Below are positions 54,676 to 62,798 of a stretch of 64,000 nt of DNA, piece after piece. Numbering within the stretch: position 1 is the first letter of the stretch; every line of letters starts with the position of its first letter. This stretch comes from Nocardia jinanensis. Lineage in GTDB: Bacteria > Actinomycetota > Actinomycetes > Mycobacteriales > Mycobacteriaceae. The stretch spans positions 1 through 64,000 of the forward strand of contig NZ_BMMH01000026.1 of the NCBI RefSeq assembly GCF_014645735.1. The letters are read 5' to 3'. Made by a program: the position numbers and the translations under genes. The notes under the pieces were generated by a model, which was not told where the DNA came from, ran no database searches, and saw only the letters and a list, made by a program, of their open reading frames with translations.

Positions 54676-55011
54676 ATGATCCCCTTCGAAGTCAATCCTG
54701 GTGAGCTTCCGGCCATCGGCGCCGCGGTGAACGCCCAAGGATCCAGCCTGGCCTCGTTCCTGCAATCGGTGGCGCCGTACACGGTGCCGGAACCCTCAGT
54801 TGCTTGTGCGCCGGGGTTTTATATGACGGCAGGTCTCGGTGTCGTCGATATCGTAATGAACGCTTACCTCGCCGCCTGCAACACCGAAAGCGGACTCTTC
54901 GGGGCCAGTCTCGGGCCCGTGTCGGTGACCTTCGAGTCCACCGATACGGCCGGCAGCGCGGGAGTGTCGGCGGTCGGAAGTGCCGTTTCGGGCAGAGTGT
55001 TCGGCGGCTGA
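54676..55011 (+). CDS. PE/EspC-like small ESX protein
   Basis: A 111-residue protein in the position of PE35/PE5. It starts MIPFEVNPGELPAIGAAVNA and has a helical region to about residue 80, then VTFESTDTAGSAGVS, which resembles the YxxTD/YxxxD export pattern with Phe in place of Tyr. The Pro-Glu N-terminus itself is absent, so it could equally be EspC-family. ATG 54676 is preceded by GGAGTTGTCG. The PPE gene follows after 28 nt. It is probably the partner of that PPE protein. Confidence 0.65.
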   Translation: MIPFEVNPGELPAIGAAVNAQGSSLASFLQSVAPYTVPEPSVACAPGFYMTAGLGVVDIVMNAYLAACNTESGLFGASLGPVSVTFESTDTAGSAGVSAVGSAVSGRVFGG

Positions 55012-55039
55012 CCGGTAACTAGTTCGGAGCAGGGATGCT

Positions 55040-56425
55040 ATGCCGTTCTTCGAATATTTCGCCCTGGAGCCGCTTCAGAATCGAGATCTGATCGATTCCG
55101 GGGCCGGCGCGGCACCACTGAACAATGCTTCACGGGCCTACTCGGCGATGGACAATGCGCTGGAAGCCACGGCGGCCAATTCGGACCAGCTGATCCGAAA
55201 CATGGGCGTTGCGTGGCCGCGCGGATTGAGTTCCCAGCGTGCGCAGGCGGCGTTCGGCAAGCACAACCAGTGGGTACGTGACCAGGCAGGAAACGCGGCG
55301 AAGATCGCCCAGCTGGCCGATCAAGGGGCGCATCTGCACAACAGCGCCCTCGGGGCGATGCCGTCGCGGCTCGAGATCGAAGCCGCCATCGCGCAGTTGG
55401 CCGCATCGGCTTCTCTGATGGCAACATCCGGTACGGTCGCCGCCGCGGGGGCCGGGCCTGTCTCCGCCGGCGCCCTCGTGGTCTTCGGGGCGGCGACCGC
55501 GTGGCACGCCGCGGCGGAGATCCAGTACCACCGCCTCAAGTTGCAGGCCGCCGCTACGATGATGGGCTACGAAATAGGAGCCCTGGGTCTGCTCGTCGAT
55601 CTCGTCGGGGTGGCAGGCGCGTTCACGCCACCTCCCCCGATCGTCGTGCCGAGCCCTGGTTCGGTCCCACCGGTCGGGCAGGACGCGGTGACTCCGCTAC
55701 AGGACTTGATCACCAAGGGGCCCGACAGCACCTACTATCCCGGAAACAAACCGACAACGACGCAGCAGCACACCGGCAACGGAACGGAATCCGCGGGCGA
55801 TTCGAAACCCGGTGGTTCGGACTCGGGCACCGGAGGCGACGGGACGGATCCGGGACCGTCGGGGTCGGAGCAGTCGCTCACCGATCCTCAGCAGCCGATC
55901 GGATCCGAATCCGGGTTCGATTCCGGATCGAACGGTTACGGAGCCGATTCGACGTATTCGAGTCCGCTGCTGGGAGTTTCCTCGGAATCCTCGACACTGG
56001 CGGCCCTCGGCGGTGGGGGTGTGCTGGCCGGCTTCGGGATGGCCCGCGGGGGTATCGGCTCGATGCCGGGTGCGGCAACCGGTTTCCGGTTACCGGGCGC
56101 CTGGAATCCCGCCTCGGGCACCGCTTTCGGTGCAGCCAATCCGGCGGCCCAGGCCGCCCCGGCCCGCAGTGCGGCGAGGCGTGTATCGGCACCGACCGCG
56201 CGAATGCGGCGTCGCCGCAGGGACGAGGAAAAGCGAACGGGGAAGGTGTTCACCCCGGGCGAGCAATTCGAGGTTCCGGAGCTCGAGCGTCCACCGGTGA
56301 TCGGTGTCATCGAATACGAGGACGACGAGCCCGATACCGAATTGGTCGCGGACTCCTCACTCGTGGGAGTACTGGATCGGCTCGACGAAGAGACCGAGTC
56401 GGAGAATGGATACAGCACCCGGTGA
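55040..56425 (+). CDS. PPE-like ESX substrate (PPE68/PPE4 position)
   Basis: A 461-residue protein. The N-terminal ~180 residues are helical with a WxG-like turn (GVAWPRGLSSQRAQAAFGKH) and two hydrophobic helices. The centre is Pro/Thr/Ser/Gly-rich. The C-terminal part has ARMRRRRRDEEKRTGKVF followed by a conserved acidic tail (EVPELERPPVIGVIEYEDDE). Position between the PE-like and Esx genes matches PPE68 and PPE4, and EspG is encoded downstream to chaperone it. It lacks a true PPE tripeptide at the N-terminus. ATG 55040, AGGG upstream. Confidence 0.72.
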   Translation: MPFFEYFALEPLQNRDLIDSGAGAAPLNNASRAYSAMDNALEATAANSDQLIRNMGVAWPRGLSSQRAQAAFGKHNQWVRDQAGNAAKIAQLADQGAHLHNSALGAMPSRLEIEAAIAQLAASASLMATSGTVAAAGAGPVSAGALVVFGAATAWHAAAEIQYHRLKLQAAATMMGYEIGALGLLVDLVGVAGAFTPPPPIVVPSPGSVPPVGQDAVTPLQDLITKGPDSTYYPGNKPTTTQQHTGNGTESAGDSKPGGSDSGTGGDGTDPGPSGSEQSLTDPQQPIGSESGFDSGSNGYGADSTYSSPLLGVSSESSTLAALGGGGVLAGFGMARGGIGSMPGAATGFRLPGAWNPASGTAFGAANPAAQAAPARSAARRVSAPTARMRRRRRDEEKRTGKVFTPGEQFEVPELERPPVIGVIEYEDDEPDTELVADSSLVGVLDRLDEETESENGYSTR

Positions 56426-56464
56426 GTGGCCGGGGTTCACTGAATTATCGAAAGGAAGAACACC

Positions 56465-56890
56465 ATGGCTGCTGACGGTGTGGCGGGACTTACACAGGCG
56501 GATCCGGATACCCTGGTAGCGGTTTCCAAGAAAATGGCGACGCCACTGCAGACTCTGGAAGGTCATCTCAAGTCTCTTGCCGGTTCGCAGGGCACCCTGC
56601 AGACCGCGTTCAAGGGCAACGCCGGTGACGCTGTGTACAACGCTTTCGGTAACGTCCTCACGACCGGCTCCAAGGTCGCGGAATTCATCGAACAGATCAT
56701 GCAGGAGATCATCGGCGCGAGCTCGAAGTTCGACGAAGAGGACCGGTTGGCGATGCAGGGAATCGCGAACCAGCTCGGCGATGCCGCCGACGGTACGTTC
56801 ACCGGGAGTACCGCGGGCGCCACGGGTACCTGGGCCAACACCGGGCTCGAGAACACGACGGGTCCGAGCAAGGCGAGTATCGATTGGTGA
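56465..56890 (+). CDS. esxB: EsxB-like WXG100 protein with C-terminal extension
   Basis: A 141-residue WXG100-family protein, the CFP-10/EsxG position. A helix-turn-helix hairpin has its turn at about residue 52 with the motif FKGNAGD, so the usual Trp of WxG is Phe. After the second helix, SSKFDEEDRLAM takes the place of the YxxxD/E secretion signal, with Phe instead of Tyr. A 40-residue Gly/Thr-rich tail follows. It should form a heterodimer with the next protein for export by EccC. GGAAG upstream of ATG 56465 is a good ribosome site. Confidence 0.88.
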   Translation: MAADGVAGLTQADPDTLVAVSKKMATPLQTLEGHLKSLAGSQGTLQTAFKGNAGDAVYNAFGNVLTTGSKVAEFIEQIMQEIIGASSKFDEEDRLAMQGIANQLGDAADGTFTGSTAGATGTWANTGLENTTGPSKASIDW

Positions 56891-56949
56891 CGGTTTTCCC
56901 GTCCGATCACCGAATTCGTTGACATTTCATATTCGAGAGGTTCGATTCA

Positions 56950-57249
56950 ATGACCAAACCAATTTTTACCAATAAAGGCGAAATCGAAGCTGCGCTGGGC
57001 CAGGTGCGCAGCGTCGTGGGAGGTATGCAGGAGAATCTCGGGCAGCTGCAGGGGCTGAAGCAGATGCTGCTCGAGGAATTCAAAGGCTCCGGTGCCTCGG
57101 GCTACGAGAGCGTGGCGAATCAGCTGGAGTCGCGGGTCAACGCCTACGCGGGTAGTCTCGGCGATCTCAACAAGGCGACGGACCACGCTGCCTCGCTGAT
57201 CGGCGATGCGGACACGCGGGTCGCCGCCATGTTCCAGAACCTGCTCTGA
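56950..57249 (+). CDS. esxA: EsxA-like WXG100 protein
   Basis: A 99-residue WXG100-family protein in the ESAT-6/EsxH position. Two helices flank the turn FKGSGASGYESV at about residues 44-55, again with Phe in place of Trp. No YxxxD/E signal is at the C-terminus, as expected for the EsxA-type partner. ATG 56950 has GAGAGG upstream, 59 nt after the EsxB-like gene. The heterodimer is inferred from gene pairing. Confidence 0.9.
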   Translation: MTKPIFTNKGEIEAALGQVRSVVGGMQENLGQLQGLKQMLLEEFKGSGASGYESVANQLESRVNAYAGSLGDLNKATDHAASLIGDADTRVAAMFQNLL

Positions 57250-57262
57250 GGCGAGTGGTGGT

Positions 57263-58141
57263 TTGACCGAATATACGCCGGTGGGTACAGCATCGGCGGA
57301 GGTGGAGTCCGGCGATCCGGTATCGGTGGATCTGAATGTCGATGCCGCCCTTGTCCTGAAAGACATGGTCGGCATCGACACCTACCCGCTTGTCCTGTCG
57401 ATCACGCCGAATATCTACCGGATCTCCGACCGCGACCGGGTCCGGGCCGTGGTCGCGGCACAACTCACAGCCGACGGGATCATCTCCGATGGCGAGGTGG
57501 ACCCGGTGGTGGCCGGATGGCTGCGGTGCCTGGATCGACCGGATACCGAGCTGGTCATCCGGGTACTCGACAACGGCCGCGGGGGGGAGACCCCGACTAT
57601 GCTGCGCGTATCGCTGGTCCGCCGGGGAGAACACCATGTGCTGGCCGTGCGCTGTGACGACGAGATCGTCATACAATCGGTTTTCCATCAGGGCCGGCAG
57701 CTGGATACGCTCACGGCGGTACTCGAATCGATACTCGGTGACTATCCGGTACTGGATTTCGAACCGTTCACCCGGGCCGAGACCGACCCGGAGGAGCCGC
57801 CTCAGGACGCGGACGGAGTGCGGGCGGGTCTCCGTGAACTGGGCGCCTCACCGCGAACCGCGAATGTGCTCACCCGAGCGCTGGGCGAGATCGTCCGCCA
57901 AGCCGAGGTCCTCATGATCGAACATCGGGACGGGGGACCCGAAACACCCGACTTCACAATCTGTATGAACGTGCTGGACACGTTCTCGGGGCGATTCGTG
58001 ATCACACCCAGCGTCACGTTGGACGGCCGAACCCGGTCGACCTTCCGGCCGGGTGACCACGCTGCCCTGCAGAGTGGTATCAACACTCTGGCCGAGCTGC
58101 TGCCCGGCCGTAGCTGGTTCGATACCGCGCGCACCGGTTGA
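57263..58141 (+). CDS. espG: ESX PE/PPE-specific chaperone EspG
   Basis: A 292-residue EspG-family protein, a cytosolic chaperone that binds the tip of PPE proteins. Family features are the N-terminal strands (VDLNVDAALVLKDMVGIDTY PLVL), the central WLRCLDRPDTELVIRVLDNG, LVRRGEHHVLAVRCDD, and the C-terminal FSGRFVITPSVTLDGRTRST with F.PGD after it. The likely start is TTG 57263 (LTEYTPVG), 13 nt after esxA, with a weak ribosome site; no better start is in frame. It sits between esxA and espI, as EspG3 follows EsxH in ESX-3. Confidence 0.87.
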   Translation: MTEYTPVGTASAEVESGDPVSVDLNVDAALVLKDMVGIDTYPLVLSITPNIYRISDRDRVRAVVAAQLTADGIISDGEVDPVVAGWLRCLDRPDTELVIRVLDNGRGGETPTMLRVSLVRRGEHHVLAVRCDDEIVIQSVFHQGRQLDTLTAVLESILGDYPVLDFEPFTRAETDPEEPPQDADGVRAGLRELGASPRTANVLTRALGEIVRQAEVLMIEHRDGGPETPDFTICMNVLDTFSGRFVITPSVTLDGRTRSTFRPGDHAALQSGINTLAELLPGRSWFDTARTG

Positions 58142-58171
58142 CGTTCCAGTGCTGGATGAGAGGACGGTGAG

Positions 58172-59899
58172 ATGAACCGGGCACCGACAACCAACGGCGC
58201 CGCTTCCGCGGCGCTCGCCAAAGGCGGTTACGACGCCTACTTCGCCCAGGTCGAGGAACATCCCGCTGGCGGAGCGGCCGCGGCCGCGAGTCCTCCTGGT
58301 CCTCCCGATATCTCGTCCGCGGCCTTCGGGGCCGATCCGACTACGGCACCGGAATCGGGGACCGACCAGATGAGTTCGGCCACACCGCAGCATCCGGTGC
58401 CCGGCCCGTCGGTCGATCCGCAATCGGCCGGTGTCGCGCCGGCTTCGGTATCGCCGCCGCAGCCCACCGGCCCCCCGCAGCCCGCCCCCGAGGCGCCGCC
58501 CGTGGGCGACGGCGAACTCGCCGATCTGCGACAGCGCGCGGCCACGGCCCATCAGCAGGCGGCCGAGGAGGAGCGGCAGGCCATCGCTCGCCGGCAACAA
58601 GGCACTCAGGGTGTCGCCGCGCCGCCTCCCGTCGGCGCCCCGGCCGCGCCGACGCAGCAGAGTGCGGCGGCTTCGGACACTTGGACGTCACCGAACAGTG
58701 CGGAAGCATCTCCGGCCGCGCCGCTGCCTTCCGCCCAGCCCGCGCAAGCCGCTCCCACCCACGGATATTCCACGCCCCCCGCCGGATACGCCGGCCAGCA
58801 GCAGAGCTACACCGACTATTCACCGGGCGCCGGTGCCCGGCCGGTGGCTTCGCAGCAGGCCGCCGACGTATCCCGCGTACCGGACCGGATCCACCGCCCG
58901 GCCTACGAGTCCACCGGGCGAATCGAGGTCCTGCCGCCCGCTCTGGCCTCCGCGGAACTCCTCGCCGAGATCGCGGCCGTGCGGCAAGCGCATCTGCGCT
59001 CGAACAAGGGCGTACGCGGTGCGCTGAACAAGGTCGGATTCAACCTCGGTCTCTCACCGGCCGAACAGGAGGCCGAGAGCCGGCGTACCCGGATCCGCCG
59101 CCAGCTCACCGTGCCGTACCAGATCGCAGTGGTGAGTGTGAAGGGCGGTGTCGGTCGCACCACGACCGCGGCCGGGCTCGGATCCACTTTCGCCAAGCTA
59201 CGGCCGGATCGGGTTGTAGCCATCGATGCGAATCCGGATTTCGGTGATCTGTCCAGTCGCACCACGCGGCACCAGTTCGGTCTCACCCTGCGTGATCTCG
59301 CGCAGGCCGGCGGTCGCCTGGACTCGTTCTCGGCCGTACATTCCTACACCTCGGTCAATACCGCCGACCTCGCGGTGGTGGCCTCGCCCTGGAGTACGGA
59401 CGCGGGGGAGGCGTTGACCGGGGCGGAGTACCAGACCGGTGTGGAGATCCTGCGTCGCCATTACAATCTGCTCGTGGCCGACTGTGGAACCGGTGTGCTC
59501 GATTCGTCGACCAACACTGTGCTGCGTACCAGCGACGCCGTGGTCGTGGTGACCCCTGCGACCGTCGGCGGGGTCACCGGTGCTGTCGCGACCCTGAACT
59601 GGTTGAGTTCACACGGCTTCGATCATCTGATCGCGTCCTCGGTAGTGGCCATCGTGCGGCAGCATCCGGTGAAACCCACCGTCGATATCGAGGCAATCGA
59701 GAAGCTGTTCGCCTCGGCGCAACGGCCCACCATTCAGATCCCGTTCGATCCGCATCTCGCCGAGGGCGGCGAGATCGATCTGCGCATGCTGGAAAAGGAG
59801 ACCGCGCTGGCCTTCGAAGACCTGGCGGCCGGTCTCGCCGACGACTTCCCCGGTTACGTCGCCGAGCCGTCCGGCGGCGATCGCGGCGGTATGCGGTGA
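58172..59899 (+). CDS. espI: EspI-like MinD/ParA-type ATPase
   Basis: A 575-residue protein with a Pro/Ala-rich N-terminal half (~1-270) and a C-terminal MinD/SIMIBI ATPase domain. The deviant Walker A reads VSVKGGVGRTTTAAGLGSTF (about residue 327), where the usual second Lys of KGGxGKTT is Arg, while the signature Lys is kept. Switch-type residues follow in VVAIDANPDFGDLSSRT. EspI in ESX-1 lies in the same place before eccD and can shut secretion down under low ATP. ATG 58172 has GGACGGTGAG upstream; the gene overlaps eccD by 4 nt. Confidence 0.85.
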   Translation: MNRAPTTNGAASAALAKGGYDAYFAQVEEHPAGGAAAAASPPGPPDISSAAFGADPTTAPESGTDQMSSATPQHPVPGPSVDPQSAGVAPASVSPPQPTGPPQPAPEAPPVGDGELADLRQRAATAHQQAAEEERQAIARRQQGTQGVAAPPPVGAPAAPTQQSAAASDTWTSPNSAEASPAAPLPSAQPAQAAPTHGYSTPPAGYAGQQQSYTDYSPGAGARPVASQQAADVSRVPDRIHRPAYESTGRIEVLPPALASAELLAEIAAVRQAHLRSNKGVRGALNKVGFNLGLSPAEQEAESRRTRIRRQLTVPYQIAVVSVKGGVGRTTTAAGLGSTFAKLRPDRVVAIDANPDFGDLSSRTTRHQFGLTLRDLAQAGGRLDSFSAVHSYTSVNTADLAVVASPWSTDAGEALTGAEYQTGVEILRRHYNLLVADCGTGVLDSSTNTVLRTSDAVVVVTPATVGGVTGAVATLNWLSSHGFDHLIASSVVAIVRQHPVKPTVDIEAIEKLFASAQRPTIQIPFDPHLAEGGEIDLRMLEKETALAFEDLAAGLADDFPGYVAEPSGGDRGGMR

Positions 59900-61434
59900 C
59901 CGCTGTGCAGGCGGCACCGGCGGCTCCGGCCGGCGACGCCGCACCGGCCGAGGTGGCACGGGCGCGTATCGCCGTCATGGTCGCCACCTACCAGGTGGAC
60001 GTCGTCGTGCCGACAAAGTTCACCGTCGAGACTTTCATCGACGATCTGGTTGCCGTACTCGCCAATGCGATCGGCGACGAGGAGGTCGATTTCACTCCGC
60101 CGCACGGCCAATGGAGTCTGGCCCGGCCGGGCGAGCCGCCGATTCCGCGCTGGCGCAGCCTCGGTGATCACGACATAGTCGACGGGACGGTGCTCATGCT
60201 GGCGCCGGTGGAGTCCTCCGAGGTCTTCACTCCGGTCGTGGAGGACATCACCGACGCGCTGGCGCTGATCAACGAACGCGAATTCGCCGAATTCGATCCC
60301 GATACCGCCGCGATCGTGGGTCTGGGTGTCTTCGGAGCCGGCGCGGTGGGACTGGCGGCCATGCTGTCCTGGGCGTGGACCCAGTCCGGTTCACTACTGT
60401 GGTGCGGGTTGCCCGCGTTACTGCTCGGTGTGCTGTGCTGGGCGGCGGCGGTCGCTATCCGTGGTAGCGGTGCGGCTCGCCGCATCTCGCTGGGTGCGGC
60501 GCTGGCCGCGATCCCGTTGCTCTTCGCGGGCAGCGCCATGCTGGTTCCGCCGGCTTACGGGGAGCCCGGCCCGTTCGCTCCGGCGAATATCGTGGCCGGG
60601 TCGGTCGTCATCGCTGTTGCCGCCATGGCGATGATGCGGTTGACCGGTAGCGGTATCGCGACTCTGATGAGTGTGGCGGTGCTCGGCATCACGATAACGG
60701 TGGTGGTGCTACCGCTGGCCTACTTCGACCTGGTGACCCGCCAAGTGGCGGGCGCCGCAGTGTTCTTGGGGCTGGTACTGCTCACGCTGGCGCCTCGGAT
60801 CGCGGTGGTCATCGCCAGGATCCGGCCACCGGATCTGCCCGACCCGGGTAACGAGGTGAACCCGTCCACCCTCACCGATATCTTCGACGCGGAAACCCAC
60901 CGCGATGTCGAGCAGGCCGCCGAGGACGCGGCCGCCGCGGAAGAGTCCCGTCGCAGCAACGAGGCGGGTATCGAGAGCCGGGCGCGGCTGGCGGTCACCA
61001 GTTTGCGCGGTCTCATAGTGGCTGTCTCCGGCGTGTTGTCGGTAGCTACGGTGATCTGCGCGGCGGTCAGTCCCGGCGGGATCCGGGAGATCGTGATGGC
61101 CGCCGCGGTGGCCGGCATTCTCGCGATGCGTTCGCGGTGGTATCCCGACCGTATCCAGGCGATCTCGCTGGTGATCGGTTGCGCGGTCACCGTAGTCGGT
61201 GTGGCGGCCGTGCTCGTAGGAGCGTACGAAACCTCGTTCGCGCGGCTCGCCGTCGTCATGGTGGTCGCCTTGATCGCGTGTGCCGCACTGGCCGCGGCGC
61301 TGCGCCTGCCCGGTAAGCGGCTGACACCGGTCACCCGCCGGATCACCGACCTCATCGAGTACGCGCTCATCCTCGTGGTGCCGGTGATCGCCTTCTGGAT
61401 CATGGGTGTGTACACCGCCATGCGAGGAATCTGA
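59896..61434 (+). CDS. eccD: ESX transmembrane channel component EccD
   Basis: A 512-residue polytopic protein. An N-terminal ubiquitin-like domain (~15-110; VDVVVPTKFTVETFIDDLV, DGTVLMLAP) is followed by a linker and about 11 transmembrane helices from residue ~135 (AAIVGLGVFGAGAVGLAAML) to the C-terminus. EccD dimers form the membrane vestibule of the ESX complex. GTG 59896 overlaps espI, and the stop overlaps mycP (TGATG), so the end of the operon is translationally coupled. Confidence 0.95.
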   Translation: MTAVQAAPAAPAGDAAPAEVARARIAVMVATYQVDVVVPTKFTVETFIDDLVAVLANAIGDEEVDFTPPHGQWSLARPGEPPIPRWRSLGDHDIVDGTVLMLAPVESSEVFTPVVEDITDALALINEREFAEFDPDTAAIVGLGVFGAGAVGLAAMLSWAWTQSGSLLWCGLPALLLGVLCWAAAVAIRGSGAARRISLGAALAAIPLLFAGSAMLVPPAYGEPGPFAPANIVAGSVVIAVAAMAMMRLTGSGIATLMSVAVLGITITVVVLPLAYFDLVTRQVAGAAVFLGLVLLTLAPRIAVVIARIRPPDLPDPGNEVNPSTLTDIFDAETHRDVEQAAEDAAAAEESRRSNEAGIESRARLAVTSLRGLIVAVSGVLSVATVICAAVSPGGIREIVMAAAVAGILAMRSRWYPDRIQAISLVIGCAVTVVGVAAVLVGAYETSFARLAVVMVVALIACAALAAALRLPGKRLTPVTRRITDLIEYALILVVPVIAFWIMGVYTAMRGI

Positions 61435-62798
61435 TGGGCCTTTGCCTGAGCAGGGCTGCGGCGGCAGCACTGACCGCACTTGTGCTGGGCGCGACCGCCG
61501 CGCCCGCGGGTGCCCTCGTGCCGCCGGAAGTGGTGGTCGGCGTCGCGCCGCCGGACGGGCCGCCGGCGCCGGAAGTGCCGACCAAGCAGGAGAGCGGTTG
61601 CCTGGCGACCGGGGTGCTACAGGATACGGATATCTCCCGGACACCACCGTCGGAACTGGCCTTGAACCTGGCCGATGCCCGGACCCTCAGCCGCGGTCTC
61701 GGGGTCACCGTCGCTGTGGTGGATACCGGTGTCACACCGCATCCGCGGTTGCCCAATGTGACGGCCGGCGGCGACTATGTCGCGGCCGGGGGCGACGGGC
61801 TCCAGGATTGCGATGCGCACGGCACCCTCATCGCCGGAATAATCGGCGGTGCGGCCGATCCCGCGGACGGATTCACCGGAGTCGCACCCGACGCGCGGAT
61901 CCTCTCCATTCGCTATCGGTCCGCAGCATTCCGGGTGGAGCGCGGCATGGGCGATCAACGGGAGCGACTCGCGCTGGAGATACGAACCCTGTCACGCGCG
62001 ATCACCCACGCCGCGAATCTGGGCGCGGGCATCATCGCGGTACCGCTACCGGTATGTCTGGCGGTGGATTCGGGCGTCGATCTGGGGGTGCTGGCCGAGG
62101 CTATCGGCTATGCCGTGCACACCCGGGGTTCGCTCATCGTGGCCGGAGCCGGTAACTCCGGCAGCATGGGCTGTGAGCAGAATCCGGGTTTCGATCCCGG
62201 ACGGCCCGGCGATCCCCGAAACTGGAAGTACGTGAAAACGGCGGCCGCGCCGGGGGTTTTCGCCGAGTCCGTGCTGACCGTGGGATACACGACCGCGTAC
62301 GGCGGGGTCACCGATACCTCGCTGATGGGCCCATGGGTGACCGTAGCCGCCCCCGGCACCGGTATCGAATCGCTGGGGCCGGGATCGGTCGGTCTGATCA
62401 ACGGCGTCGGACCGCCGGATAAACTCGTCCCTGTCGGTGGTTCCTCCTTCGCCGCGGCCTACACCGCCGGGGTGGCGGCGCTGGTGCGTTCTCGGTATCC
62501 GAACGAGACTCCCGCGGAGATCGTCGCGCGGCTGACCGCGAGCGCGCACGCCCCGGCCCGCGGTATCGACAATACGGTGGGCGCGGGCGTGATCGATCCG
62601 GTCGCGGCGCTGAGCTATCGGACGCCGCCCGAACCCCCGGAAGGTCTCTTCCAGGTGGTGGATCTGGAGTTGCCGCCGCCACCGCGGTCGCCGGACGCCA
62701 GACCCGGTATCACCGCGGCGATCGTCATCGTCGCGGCGGTGCTGATCGGTGCGGCCGCGACCTACGGGGTGAGTTCGCGGCGGAGACAGCAACGGTGA
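61434..62798 (+). CDS. mycP: Mycosin, membrane-anchored subtilisin-like protease of ESX
   Basis: A 454-residue mycosin. A signal peptide (residues 1-27, ending AAPAGA) leads to a subtilase domain with catalytic Asp97 (VAVVDTGV), His129 (DAHGTLIAGI) and Ser338 (GGSSFAAAYTAG), and a C-terminal anchor helix (about 426-445, ITAAIVIVAAVLIGAAATYG). MycP stabilises the ESX complex and in ESX-1 cleaves EspB; an EspB homologue is encoded at 34169. ATG 61434 overlaps eccD and the stop overlaps eccE by 4 nt. The extra cysteines in SGCLATG and QDCDAH are typical of mycosins. Confidence 0.96.
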   Translation: MGLCLSRAAAAALTALVLGATAAPAGALVPPEVVVGVAPPDGPPAPEVPTKQESGCLATGVLQDTDISRTPPSELALNLADARTLSRGLGVTVAVVDTGVTPHPRLPNVTAGGDYVAAGGDGLQDCDAHGTLIAGIIGGAADPADGFTGVAPDARILSIRYRSAAFRVERGMGDQRERLALEIRTLSRAITHAANLGAGIIAVPLPVCLAVDSGVDLGVLAEAIGYAVHTRGSLIVAGAGNSGSMGCEQNPGFDPGRPGDPRNWKYVKTAAAPGVFAESVLTVGYTTAYGGVTDTSLMGPWVTVAAPGTGIESLGPGSVGLINGVGPPDKLVPVGGSSFAAAYTAGVAALVRSRYPNETPAEIVARLTASAHAPARGIDNTVGAGVIDPVAALSYRTPPEPPEGLFQVVDLELPPPPRSPDARPGITAAIVIVAAVLIGAAATYGVSSRRRQQR

